From Ectobius pallidus (taxonomy: Eukaryota > Arthropoda > Insecta > Blattodea > Ectobiidae): a DNA stretch of 64,000 nucleotides. The stretch's first letter is position 1. Each line of letters opens with the position of its first letter. Shown here one piece after another: positions 10,979 to 22,928 of this stretch. Below the pieces are notes generated by a model, which did not search any database, was not told the DNA's origin, and saw only the letters and a program-made list of their open reading frames with translations. Location: positions 44,593,825-44,657,824 of the forward strand of contig CAXKWD010000005.1 in assembly GCA_964059195.1 (NCBI GenBank). The letters are read 5' to 3'. The position numbers and the translations under genes were made by a program.

Positions 10979-13900
10979 TATTATACAAGTCAACCTACAG
11001 AGAATCCTAGCTGAAGGTAGTTTAGGAACTGCGTGGCGTACTGGAGCAGTTGAGCTCTGGATTCTGTCGTGTATGTGTTTGATAAGGCGATTGATAAAGA
11101 TAAATCAACTGGAAAGATTTACAAGAAACATCTTGATTTTCTTAAATGTTCATTATTACTGTTTGTTAAGTTATTATTTATTTTTTATTAAAAAATCTAT
11201 ATGATGGGATCAACTATGTTCGTAAACTATCCGTTGATGTTGAAAAATAACATTTATTTTCTACAACCACGGTACAAAACTGTGAATACAGGTATTCGAC
11301 CAGTCGGCTATCGTCTCATTTCCAACTTTTATGATATTTAATTTCCGATCTCTCCTTTCAACACAATATCGCTGTAAATACTCGTATTTGTATTGGTTTA
11401 TTGACGTTCTATTTTTTCTATTAAATAACTCGATTTAAATTTTATTTTATCTTCATTTATATTCTTTTCTTTAACTTAGTGTTTACTTGTCAATATTAAA
11501 ATATTTTGTGTTTTTCATTCTTCCCTCTATTTCCTCGTTTTCTAAAACTCATTATCTTTTTCATTTTTCTTTCCTATATCCCTTATCATTTCCTCTCTTT
11601 CTCTTTCCTATGTGTGTCATTTTGGGAATATTGCATTGATGTCCTGGATATTTGCTTTTATAAACAGTTTCTACTATTATATCGCCATTTTACATACAAA
11701 ATCACTTTAACTGCGATGTTTAGGCGGGGATTTTTTTATAGAACTATGAGTAGGCTATACAATGCTTTATCAGAATACCTTTATTTATTGCACTCAGATA
11801 GGATGGCGAAAATATATTCACTTATTTTAGACATACTTTCTCGTTGGAATTATTACGTGCATTAGACACGGATAGCAGAGTATTACATTTCATAGCAATT
11901 CATGGTAGTTTTTTCTCATTAGGAGCACACAAACATAAAAACATAGTCATATTTTCTTAAGATTTCTGACATATTGTTCTTTATTGCATCTTTCAGTCAA
12001 GAGGGTACATTGTATCCTCGGACATCAGAATTGTCAAAGTACAAATTACAAAGTTCAAAAATAGTACAAAGCTTGAAAAGAGTAAAATATATAGACGATC
12101 AATCCATTATATACCTAACAACCTAACTTACACAAATAATTTCACATATTTACTATATACTACATATATTGCTCTTTGAAGTCATACTTCCTTCATTCCT
12201 ATCGCAATAGCTGTTAATTTTACTACCGACGCGTTAGAAAAAAAAAATCATTTTAATGTCTCTATAACTTAACAAGTTTTCATGTAGCTCGATCATAGGG
12301 ATTGGCCCAATGGGCTCGGACTTGTGGCCTACGGGCTAAGGGTCGTTCTCAACCCGCGTCTCCGCCCTTCGTGGGGTTTCATACATACATACGCGTACAA
12401 GCGCTGACACTCACGATCTGTGACGTCTAAAAGAGCTGTGGGTGAAGGATTGTTCTAAACATGTTTTCTTTTTTTCTTTTACAGAGAACCAAGTACAATA
12501 TAATCTCCCATTTTGCGCTAATAGAATACAGAAAAGAGGATACAGTATTCCCGTATTGCAGTGTGAATTAGGTTATGTCTTAAACTAGTGTCGTAAATAG
12601 TAACTAGGATCCACTAGTAACTCATCCTGGAAATATTTGTGACATACTGTATGTCTATATTTATAATGCTGTTGTATTCATACTTTCAAGTGCATCAGTT
12701 GTCAGTTACAGACTGTGACAGGAGACCAAACGAACAATCGAAATAGCAGCATCATTGGCAGTATTATTACGTGAAATGGGATGAAGTTAACGGTAGATAC
12801 TTAGTACTAAAAGTATATTAAATAAACTTAGTAACATCTGTTTTTAAATTATGACTCAATTTTATTTTGTATTAATTATTAGATTCTATCGGTTTTTGGC
12901 ATCTTCATATTCACATACATCCAAGAGTATTTACTATAAAATCAGTTTCGATGGTGTATGAAATATTGCATACTCTTGTCCAAAGCAAATAACTTCCCTG
13001 TAAAAAATTTGAGGAATGTGACCGTTACGACATTTTCAGCATCTTTTGTCAAGAGATTTTATACACGTTCTAAGAAGTTGAATTAGTTAGTTACGTGGAA
13101 TGCCGGCTCTTACCTACGCAGCAGTCACCAGCGGAACACTGCGCGAGAGGTAAGCTTCAAAAAGCCGTATGGTTGCGTGAGTTTGTATCGTTATTTATAC
13201 CGGTATAAGAAGAGCAGCCCGAAAACAAAAAAATCGTATAAAAAACTAAATTTTACACTACAATTATATGTGATGTAGAGATATTACACAAAATATAACG
13301 GCGACGTTAATAATATTGCAGCCATTTTTCGTGTCGAAAATATTGTTCTTCGGGATTTCCCTAATATAATCGATGTCAGGATTTTGTGCCAATTGTGTAG
13401 ACTACACTATTAATTACTAAGCTTTATCTGAAAAATGTTTTACGGTATATTGCCTGATATATATATATATATATACAGTGAAGTTGAGGCAACTGAAAAT
13501 ATCGGTGCAGCACTTTTACGCAAAAGTACGTTGCATTTACGCAAATTGGCATGGTTACAGTACCGAAACATTTAACATGAGCGCGAATGAGCATTAAGGC
13601 TTGCCTTACACTAGAAGTGTGGCGTCCACTGCATTCTCCAAAGGATTCGTCACAGCACTCAATTTCTTCAGAGCTGTTGTGGCTTGGTGTACTGTAGTAA
13701 CGATATTTTACCAGCTGAATAACTGTTCCAGAGATCCATGTTGTATGCGTGTTTCTGTATGATATGTTTCCTAACTTATCTCGTCTGCAAAGAAGTGATA
13801 GAGATGTATATTTCGCTCTGGAATTCCGTAAGCATTGCAGTCAGCACATGAACAGATGGATGTGATTCATGAAATTGTTTTTTTAAAATGTCTATGGAAA

Positions 13901-14345
13901 GACTCAGCCCCATTTGTCGTTCGGGGATAGCTTGATGAAGAACTAACCCATAACACCTGTGGAAATTTATCTACTGTTCAGCAGTAGGCCTATTGCCACA
14001 CTAGCGCCATATATGCCGTGTTCGTAATACTTTTCATCAGTGCTGCCACACCAGTAGGCCTACCACATGGGCGTGTTCGTAAATTCAGAAATTAAAGCTT
14101 AGAGCTTAGAGCCATGTATTAAAAAAATATATATTGCGGCAAAGTAGATTGCCTAAATTTATGTAGTCGCTGTGTGATTATTTTGTCACATTCATTTGCG
14201 GTACTGTAACCTGAATTTTTGCGGTACTGTAACCTGAATTTTTTGCGGTAATATAACAGTATCCTACGGGCAGTTTTGCGCAAGTGGCATGCACCCGAAA
14301 ATATACCAACGCATTGAAGTCACTTATTATTAGAAATGAATAAGT
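10979..14345. other. Unassigned DNA with minor repeats
   Basis: No gene is recognised. A 119-codon frame at 11506-11865 is rich in Phe, Leu and Tyr because the DNA is T-rich, and I do not support it as a gene. A GC-richer patch at 12285-12440 is unexplained. An (AT)n run sits at about 13459-13475. Near 14199-14250 TTTGCGGTACTGTAACCTGA occurs as a short tandem repeat of about 2.5 copies. Confidence 0.55.
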
Positions 14346-14349
14346 GATT

Positions 14350-14662
14350 TGGTCGACCGCTGTGGCGCAGGGGACACGTTCGCTCGGGCTCGGGTTCAGA
14401 TCCTGGTAGAAACAAGTTACCTGGATGGGTTTTTCCAGGGTTTTTCCCTATGAGACAAATGTCGCATAATTTTAGGTCCATATGGTCTTCGGATATCATC
14501 TGGCCATCGTTATCACCTTCATTCCATCCTCTTCTTTTTTTTAGAGTTAATGTTTTGAGATGTTTTGTATCGTCTAATGTGTCCGTCTTGGCTAGGAGGC
14601 GACCCCTGCATAGGCTATAGCCGATGTTTCATCTGAGGAGGCTCTCCATGTTCTTGTCTGAA
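14350..14662 (+). mobile_element. tRNA-derived SINE-3
   Basis: An A-box-like CTGTGGCGCAGGGG and a B-box-like GGTTCAGATCC lie about 30 bases apart at 14360-14402, the spacing of an internal RNA polymerase III promoter. The body contains CCTGGATGGGTTTTTCCAGG, a motif seen in insect SINEs, and the copy ends in an A-rich tail near 14655. I did not find a convincing target duplication. This is the only copy I recognise here. Confidence 0.65.
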
Positions 14663-14665
14663 CAA

Positions 14666-15924
14666 AAAAAAGTAGGTGTGTGTGGTCAATGGATAATCCC
14701 TCTTCCGACATGTTGCTGTTATGGGTGCTTAATTATAAAAAAGAGGAAAGATATACCCACGAGTAAAAAAGAAAGGTTAATAGTGTAGAGAAAGTCACGT
14801 GAGTGTTTCATATACAAATTATATTCGATCTGTGAGCTCTATAATAATGATATAGGCCATATGTCTCTTGAGTCTACACGGACTGGTGGCACAATATCTT
14901 ATTAGTGACAGTTTCTTACCTCACACAGGCAGGCAAGCTGTCCTTGTTAGAAACTTGTACATTGTAATGTCTTAATGAGAGCTTGCTCTTCTCGTCCGTG
15001 ACGACACTACAAAAACGGAAACAATTAACAGGCTTAATTAAGTAAATTAATCAAGTCGGCGTTTATAACATGCTCTCTATATACGCAGCACCTATACCAG
15101 ACCAAACCAGACCAAACCGTGATATGTGGCCTCTAGTGATTACACAATTAAGGGGAAGGTAAACCTTTGACTAGACCAAAATTAGATAACGTTTAAATTT
15201 TACATTTTAGGATCATACAGAACTGTGGAAAACAGACTTAGTATGGTTAATCTGCATTCCATCTACACTACAAAGTAATTTTTTTTTATGTTTAAATATA
15301 TTTCGGAACAATGTAGGAATTTATTAAAGTCGCATGAATCTTATGTGGTCCAACAGAGTTTACATGCTAGCGTTCATACATATTTGAATTTTTAAATAAA
15401 TCTTTCACGAGATTATTAACAGTACTCACATCTACAACATAAACTAAAATCTTTGTGCTTTCTCTCCAAAAAGAATTCATTTAAAATAGAATGTCCGAAT
15501 ATTTGAGATATTTCTTGATAAAAATGAGCTACAAACAACTTTAGTACATTCAGTTGATGTGACAGACCTACAAAATCTTGCAAAATTTCATTATAATAGA
15601 CTACCTCAAACAGTTCTCGAGTTGCTTCGTAAACGCATTGTAAAATTGCTAGTTATGGAAAACAGGCGACTGCAGTACTTATCTACTTTAGTTGGTGACG
15701 TTATCGAATGTTTGTTTCCATAACAAAGAAAATAGTCCGATAACTGGTAGGATAATTTTCTTTCGCCAAATTTAGGAGGAAAATCTATATAATAAAATAC
15801 TCAATAATTTTAAAATTGCATTTTTTAACTCTCAAAGGTGTACCTCCCACTTAAGTGATGTCTTGATCTACATACGCCCTTTAGACGACATAAATGCATT
15901 TAGGCCTACTTTCTTGCATGCGCT
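14666..15924. other. Unassigned DNA
   Basis: Nothing recognisable apart from a small ACCAGACCAAACCAGACC repeat near 15096. Confidence 0.55.
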
Positions 15925-15926
15925 TA

Positions 15927-17092
15927 TACCCTTAGCAACCAGGGAAGGCAGTTGAGGCCAGGTAGGTTCCTTCACCCGCATGCACCCTCACATTTACAAG
16001 GGCAGGAGATTTAGGACCAACCGTAATTTCCTCACCTAGTCTACTTCAATCAATCTTAGATCTTTTTAAAATGTCATTTTATTTTAAAATGTTTGTTATA
16101 TATCAATTCTTTAAATAATTACAAGAAAATGACACAAAACAATGTATAATTTACTTTAATAGGAACATAGGACTTGAAAGCAGTATTCTCGTAACTTTTA
16201 TTCATGTATATTTATGTACTTTTTTCTGAATTCGCAATTCCAATCAATTATACCTTGTTCGGTATCATTTTTCTTCTAATGACTTGAAGAATTTATTTAC
16301 ATAAATCATTTTAAGATAAAACTGCAACTTAAAAAATCTTAGTTTGATTGTGTAAGTACAATACGTGACTAATGGGGTGGAAATACGCGACCGGGTACTG
16401 TATTCGTATTTAAAAATTTAGACGTACCGTACACAACATTTATCAGCTGTTTTAATTCATGAATGAGATTTTAAACCATATGACAGTAATACGACAGAAT
16501 TATTAAGGGAAACAATAATACGATTAAAGTCCAAGGATATTTATAATATTTATCAACAAAATATAAAAATATTTGTACGTAAAACATATTTATATCCTTA
16601 GGGAAACTGTGGAATCGAGATACCTATAGAACATGCTTGCAGGCATGTCGTATTACTGTCATATGGTTAAAAATCTCAAACAAACTAAGATGTTTTAAAG
16701 TTGCAGTTTATCTTAAAATGATTTGTACAAATAAATTCTCCACGTCATTACAAGAAAAATTATACCAAACAAGGTATAATTTATTGGAATTGCGAATTCA
16801 GAAAAAGTACATAAATCTACATAAATAAAAGTTACGAGAAAATTGCTTTTAAGTCCTATGTTCCTATTAAAGTAAATTATAGATTGTTTGGTGTCATTTT
16901 TCTTGTAATTATATGTAGAATTTATATATAACAAACATTTTAAGATAAAATGACATATTAATGATTGATTCAAGTAGACTAGGTGACTCATGGGGAGGAA
17001 ATTACGGTTTGTCCTAAATCTCCTGCCCTTGTAAATGTGAGGGTGCATGCGGGTAAAGGAACCTCAACCGCCTTCCCTGGTTGCTAAGGGTA
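15927..17092. mobile_element. Foldback-like palindromic element (~1.17 kb)
   Basis: Left arm 15927-16496 and right arm 16647-17092 are inverted copies of each other. The outermost bases are TACCCTTAGCAACCAGGGAA and the reverse complement at 17073-17092. Matching inner blocks include GGGCAGGAGATTTAGGAC, CTGAATTCGCAATTCCAAT and CATATGACAGTAATACGAC. The left arm carries about 120 extra bases (16345-16465). Each arm is itself partly palindromic: in the left arm 16072-16150 pairs with 16236-16320. TA flanks both ends (15925-15926, 17093-17094), suggesting a Tc1/mariner-type MITE or a foldback element. It has no coding capacity. Confidence 0.85.
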
Positions 17093-17356
17093 TAGTATAC
17101 AGAATCTTTAGGAATCGTGAAAAAATCGAAATTGAGATACAGTGGACAAAAACACTTCATGATGGCTAGTCTAAAAAAGAAGTGTTTTGATGTAGATCTT
17201 TCTGTCGGGTTCTGTCTGACATCTAACTGTCTATTGGTATGTATAGGCCGATTGTGGGTTAACGGCGCTTACTACTCGTATCTAAGCCTAATTATAATTC
17301 TGGCACGTTGCAGGGAAAATAAAGTGTTGGAAAGGGAATTTTTTTCTTCGGTTATC

Positions 17357-18401
17357 CAGTAGAGCAGCGGCCACCAACTCATTATACAATGAGTGCAGCA
17401 GTATGTGCAAGCTTACCCATTGCGCGCTAGAATCATTTAGTGTGCACACACCGCGTGGTATACTGCCTCTCTTGAGTTCAGTATCGGCATGGTCATTTGG
17501 CTTTTGAAATTCACAAACCATATTGGCATATCAACAGATGAATGTTGTATAAATGTTTTATTACTTTATTATTTCATTATCATTTACTTATGTTTTCATT
17601 TTCGTGAAGTCAGAATGTACTATATATTCCTAGCAAGATAATACACACAAATTAATTCTATAGTTTTGAACATAGTTGAAAAGTTAATGATTTTATTCAA
17701 TTTTATAGTAATTTAATTGAGAGGCCACAAATTCTGCCAAATTAAAACTAAATCTAGACTCATTCCTTTAAATGACACACTTCCACATTTATATTATTGA
17801 ATATTAATACTAAAGTTATATTTGAAACAAATTCAGTAGTAGGCCTACATCAGTATTAAAGAACAGCTCAAATAAATCATTTCACATTACAAAATCACTC
17901 ATTAGTGGAAGCTTGTTTTCTTGATTTTTGTTGTATCTTTTGACGCAGAAGTTTTTCAACATCTGGAATCAATGTTTGTGCAGCAGCCAGTCCAAGTTCA
18001 CATTTTAAGTTTTCATCTGACAATTGACTTCTGCTGCGGGTTTTGTTTATTTTCATTAGTGAAAAAACTGCTCGCATATGTACGTAGATCTGAACATAGA
18101 CAAAATCCTAGCAAAATGTCTATGCAGTCGGGGGAATTTAGTTCGGAGAAAATCCGAACAAAAGTCACTCAAACTTCTCTTATATTGGTATCTGTTACCA
18201 TAAATGTAGGAGTCGATGGCCTGCATATTTAGAACACATTCTACACCCAACATAATGCTTGGAAGCTGGTGAAATAGACAACCCACCTCTGCCGATGGAA
18301 CCCTGTTTCAGACTGACATCACATGGTGCACAGGGGTCGCACAGTGCAAACCTGCTTGCACGCGCACAAAATACGGCTAGTTGGAGACCACTACAGTAGA
18401 G
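17357..18401. mobile_element. hAT element, internally deleted, 8-bp target duplication
   Basis: The element spans 17365-18393 and is flanked by identical CAGTAGAG octamers (17357-17364, 18394-18401). The left end CAGCGGCCACCAACT and the right end (reverse complement TAGTGGTCTCCAACT) form imperfect terminal inverted repeats. The octamer has TA at its centre. At 1,029 bp it is far shorter than an autonomous hAT (usually 2.5-4 kb) and keeps only a transposase C-terminal remnant. Confidence 0.9.
17890..18250 (-). pseudogene. hAT transposase C-terminal (dimerisation) remnant
   Basis: Minus-strand frames read FPRLHRHFARILSMFRSTYI then CEQFF, and in a shifted frame FSLMKINKTRSRSQLSDENL. The series FP.L..H...ML..F.STY.CEQ.FS.MK..K...R..L.D..L is the C-terminal hAT dimerisation region as found in SCAND3/ZBED5/GTF2IRD2-like proteins (established family knowledge). 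A frameshift lies between CEQFF and FSLMK. The N-terminal zinc finger and RNase-H-like catalytic core are missing, so the copy is dead. Confidence 0.85.
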
Positions 18402-18722
18402 GATGAATACCTGATTCGATCTGCTTGTAAACGTATATATTACATATAATTACGTATTATAGGATCACTTCTGGTGAAGACACACCTAATCAGGACAATT
18501 ATAGCTATGGGGATTGAGGGAGGGTAATTTAAGATGGGAAACTGATGAGTAGAAGAGTTAAAGGTATTTTATATCACTAGTACGAGTAGTTCCGTGAACG
18601 GTAGACCTCGCATCAAAAAGCTAAGATATGCGCTTCGTCTAGAAACGGAATAAAAAATAAAAATCCTTACACATAAGGCGTATTCTAATGACTTCGTGGA
18701 ACATATATGAAAAATTGGAAGA
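18402..18722. other. Unassigned spacer
   Basis: Nothing recognisable between the hAT element and the next repeat. Confidence 0.5.
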
Positions 18723-19780
18723 AAATAAAATCAGGTAAACTGATATAACCAAGTGCCAGTATGTTTTTTTTTTTTAATCAGTGATACACGCAATTATGAT
18801 AGGCCCATGCATAAAAGTTGTTTTTGTAATAGATGTCCGAGTTAACTCCAAAAACAAAATGTGCCGGCAATAATAATAATGATGCAATAGACCTACGATT
18901 CGCTGATATCTCTGTTTCAATTTAAAGCAGCCTTAAAGGTTATGAACAATAAGCATATGAAATCTATCTGTCAGGAATTACAATAGGTATATTGCTGCAC
19001 AGGAACGATAAGAAAAATACTCACAGTAAAATATAGCCTAATGTAAATATCGGTAGTCTACATAACCATAGAATACACATTATAATATCAATATTCAACG
19101 GCTAGTTGTTATAAATCGTTTATTTAAGTTATTATTTAGCCACATTGACATCGTTATGAAGAAACAAATCAATGAAGGCTGCTAACAATATGAATAAACG
19201 ATTGGCAATTTGTTAAGTTTTTTTAATACATTGTGGGCCTTGAAAGAATATTGATTACAAAATTAATATTGATATACGCGTTACTTCGGTACCGATCAAC
19301 CGATTCAAAAGGCTTGTACCCAAAAACGTCATAAATTCGTATACCAAGTTTCAAGAAAATCCGATAAAGCGTATTTGAGTTATCCACGCCTTTGTGATAT
19401 ATTACCATAAAAAGGCACTAAATTGGGCATTATTCCGGTACCGCCCAACCGATCTGGTCCAATATCAATAGACATCTTCCCATGGACATTATAAATAGGT
19501 ATTCCAAGTTTCATGAAAATCCGATAAAGCGTATGTGAGTTATGGCGCCTTTAAAATATACACTAAATTGGGTTTTACTCCGGTACCGGTGAACCGATTT
19601 GGTCAAATTTCAATAGGGTTCTTCCCATGGACATTATAAACGCGTATACCAAGTTTCATTAAAATTCGATAAAGCGTATTTGAGTTAGAGCGCGTACAGA
19701 CACACGGACGGACGGACGGACGGACAGACATTTTTCGTCCCCCACACAATCTCATAAAGTACCATACTGGCACTTAATAA
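18723..19780 (+). mobile_element. HINE/Helentron-like tandem-monomer element, copy A
   Basis: The left end (about 18723-18763) shares AATAAAATCAGGTAAACTGA and AAGTGCCAGTATG with copy B at 25.3 kb. The right end is a hairpin-forming AGTACCATACTGGCACT followed by TAATAA, so AGTGCCAGTATG at the left is inverted relative to CATACTGGCACT at the right. Between them lie about three ~145-bp monomers. Each has a CCGGTACCG block, a CAAGTTTCATGAAAATCCGA block (diverged in places) and GATAAAGCG. A GACG/GACA microsatellite follows at 19706-19730. Asymmetric terminal inverted repeats, internal tandem repeats and a 3' hairpin are features of Helentron-associated elements; the assignment is inference. No coding capacity. 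Confidence 0.65.
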
Positions 19781-20192
19781 AGAAACCCGTTTAGTCTAAC
19801 TATATAGCACACAAGTTTACAAATTTAAGAACTTTCGAACGGTCGAGTTAGAACAAGACTACACTTCGCTAGGTGAATAACCATTACATGAGATTCGTGT
19901 GATTCTTATCGTCTTCATTTACTGATTGTATTAATCCATCAGTAATTTACAATTGTGGCTTCCAGTGAGAGTGTTTGGCTTTTTAATGAGAAAATTTCAT
20001 CTTAACTATTTATTTCTTTCTTATCAGAATTTACACATTTCAAAGTCTCTACAAAAATTAACTTCAGATCACAGTGCCAATCCTTTATTACCAGACTTAG
20101 GCTCTTTACATCAGCGAAGAAACAGAATATAACATTACATTGTATTTAACTGTTATACGTATATGCTACTGAGTCAATTTATTTTCTAATGC
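19781..20192. other. Unassigned spacer
   Basis: About 410 bases with nothing recognisable. Confidence 0.5.
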
Positions 20193-20526
20193 TACTTAAT
20201 GGTATTGGGGGTACGCAGTAGTGTAGTGGTTGAGACGCTGCGCTACAAACCGGAAGGTCGCGGGTTCGATTCCCGATGAGGTCGTTGAGATTTTTCAATT
20301 GGCCTAATCCTTCTGGTGGCACTATGGCCCTGGGGTCGACTCAGCCTCTAACAGAAATGAGTACCAGGAGCAATCCTGGGGGTAAAGGCGGCCGGTGCGT
20401 AAGGCTGACAACCTTACCACCTTCATGTGCCGAATGTCCAAAATCTGGGAGCCTCAACCTCCTGGAACCCTCTGGGCCTCCATGGCCTGTATAAGGATCA
20501 CTTCACTTCACTTACTTAATGGTATT
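20193..20526 (+). mobile_element. tRNA-derived SINE-1, full length with 14-bp target duplication
   Basis: TACTTAATGGTATT occurs at 20193-20206 and again at 20513-20526, bracketing a 306-bp element. The head contains A-box-like TAGTGTAGTGGTTGAGACG and B-box GGTTCGATTCC. The body carries TGGCCTAATCCTTC, CAGGAGCAATCCTGG, GTGCCGAATGTCCAAA and TGTATAAGGATC. It ends in a CTTCA simple repeat. Target duplications of this length are expected for LINE-mediated retroposition. The long frames across it are not genes. Confidence 0.93.
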
Positions 20527-20529
20527 AAT

Positions 20530-20985
20530 AAAATAATAAACTATACTCCATGGCGCTACATCCCTTTAGGGACTAGGCCTGCCATTTATTTATTTATCTT
20601 TATTTATTTATTTCGTCCTCTTGATCATTACACAAATGATATGGGACACGTAAAAAAAGAGTATACAATACAATTTAAATAAAATACAAATAAAAATGAA
20701 GAACAAATTAAATACAACACACACTAAAAGCATGAAAATATCATAAGGCTGCATCATTTACCATAGGTAGATGGTAGGATTGAGAGCATGTGTTTATCAT
20801 GCCAATACCCACGGCCGTTATTGATGGCTTACTGAGCCGGAACAATTACTTATTTATCAGTAGCTCCTCAGTTTAAATCATGAGGCTGAGTGCACCCCGT
20901 TCCCGATCTCCCGACCTCGAAAAAATCCAAGGAGGTACCGGGGATCGAACGCGGGCCTGCAGATCCGTAGCCAGCGTCGCCACCT
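20530..20985 (-). mobile_element. tRNA-derived SINE-2, interrupted
   Basis: On the minus strand the head has a B-box-like GTTCGATCCC near 20937-20950, then GGTACCTCCTTGGATTTTT, GGGGTGCACTCAGCCTCAT and AGTAAGCCATCAATAAC, matching the copy at 41529-41764. The 3' part (TAGTCCCTAAAGGGATGTAG on the minus strand) matches the fragment at 36020-36130. Between about 20580 and 20762 an insertion of about 180 bases separates blocks that are contiguous at 36056-36075. It begins with ATTTATTTATTTATC repeats and looks like a LINE 3' end. Confidence 0.75.
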
Positions 20986-21075
20986 ATAAATCTTACAGTC
21001 ATGCTGTGTGATGTATTTGTCCATCTGTTCATCTGTACGTGAGATTTTCTGCCCCTTTTATCTCTATCTTCATAC

Positions 21076-21686
21076 ACAGAGTGGAAGTGGTATGAGTGCA
21101 AACATTTTGACAGCGTGTTCCTTGGGTAGAATACAACACGAAATGCAAATAACATTTTGGTGAGAAGTGAACACTTTTAGAAATAAAAGGGTTTTGCCTA
21201 AAATGTTTATTAGGAATGTTTTTTTCCTTTGCAGTTTGCTATACAATTGATGGTTTTCATAGAAATGAAATATAAATATTAACACTTTTTGTAATTCAGA
21301 TAGCGACGTATGACAACGCGGCTAGAGCAGGTATATATAGTCTGCTTTCCCTGACTTCAGTATTCAGTTTCTGGAGCGATTTTACAGTACGTACGCGTGT
21401 TTACATCCAGTCAGCTGACTGGGTCATTGCTACGGATTGAGAAGGTTGATAAGACTAAATGCGTATCACAAGAGCAGTTCGCGCACTCACGAGAATCAGG
21501 AGTAGGCCTATGCTTCGTCCGTTTGACTTTGCACAGTTGCCAAATTGCAGAGGTTTCAGGGCTCATTATCTAAGCAACCGTGCACTTAATTTCAAAAATG
21601 TTATTATCATTTTGGGTTGTATTCTACCCAAGGAACAGACTGTCAAAATGTTTGCACTTATACCACTTCCATTCTGTATATAAAAG
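21076..21686. repeat. Inverted repeat pair around a promoter-like spacer
   Basis: Bases 21076-21160 contain GTGGAAGTGGTATGAGTGC, AAACATTTTGACAG and GTTCCTTGGGTAGAATACAAC. The reverse complement of these blocks lies at 21597-21683 (GCACTTATACCACTTCC and so on). The arms are about 85 bp and 435 bp apart. The spacer contains TATATATAG followed about 30 bases later by a TCAGT motif (21336-21370), which resembles an insect TATA/initiator core promoter. That could mark a retroelement fragment, but I cannot name one. Confidence 0.6.
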
Positions 21687-22744
21687 GCTTTGTCCTGACG
21701 ACTGAGTGACTAATGACTGACAGAGAATCAACGTAGAACCTGAACAATAATAGGTAGAGACTTGGAATTTTGACAGTACCTTCGTTTCATAATGTAAGTG
21801 CTCATTAAAAAAGGATTTTGAAAAGTTTTCATTTTAATTGCCAAAAATAAAATGTTTTTGATAATACTTAATCCTTTTACATAGAATTATCAAATCCAAA
21901 TCACAGTTCACATGACAACAGTGTATTGTTGGCATTGGTCTCAGGTAGGTTTGGAAATAAATGATACGGGACATTGACAAATTAGAGAAGCTATCGATAT
22001 AATTTATATAATAAATAATGTATATAATAATAAATAACTTTCTCTACCCTGGACATAGAGAATACCATACCAGATATCGTAATATGTATGTTATTACATC
22101 CGAGGTTTTTGGGGAGGGAAGTAAGAAAGTGATATCGAATTTATTTTAAATTTCAACCCCGAAACGGTTGTATGGTAACATGGGAGTGAGAAATAAAATA
22201 TTCCGCAAAGACAATAAAATTTTATGTTTACGAAATTTCTGTTTTTTCTTATTTGAACTCCTACCAGGCTTGGTGTGTAGAAGCGGTGGGATGCAAAATT
22301 CTACATCCTCTAGAGCAGTGACCGGCATATTCCGTGGTCCGTGACGTCATACTACAGAGCAGCCACGCTCTTTGCTCGGCAATATCTGCGTACTGAGCAC
22401 AGCGTGGAGAAAGGGTTCAACTGGCCAGTGGCGGTACGACGCTGACAGAGTGCGCTCCGTTCTTCGTAGATAGATAGTATGGGAATAGCACAATTACAAT
22501 ACATTTGTACGAAAACAAAAGAGTACAACTGTGATAAATCAATGTAACAGAACAGTTTTTTTTGTAATGAAATTTAATATAGGCCCTACTTACAGTAAAC
22601 TGAAATGCGTAATACATCCAGGTGCGGAAGCGTCCGCATATTTAAATGAGGCTTCGAAACTGCTATAAACATACAAATACATAAAACATAAAAATACTTT
22701 AAGCAGTACTGCAAAACTTGTCTATTCGGAAACTGAAAAATGTT

Positions 22745-22870
22745 AAAGTTTACAAAATATACAAACTAGACAAAATATACAAACTAAACAAAATAGCCGA
22801 CACAAAATATACAAAATATACAAACTAAACAAAGTAGCCGACACAAAATATACAAAATACACAAATTAAA
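22745..22870. repeat. Short tandem array inside the hAT element
   Basis: About 2.5 copies of a ~45-bp unit made of ACAAAATATACAAA, CAAACTAAACAAA and TAGCCGACA. Internal expansions of this kind are common in dead transposons. Confidence 0.8.
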
Positions 22871-22928
22871 CTATATACCTTTGTGAGCCGTATGCAAAGT
22901 ATAGGCCTATTCAGACTTTTGATACACA

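Noticed and set aside
11506..11865. 119-codon open frame
   Set aside because: Product is dominated by Phe, Leu, Tyr and Ser from T-rich DNA, with no recognisable domain, splice context or related copy.
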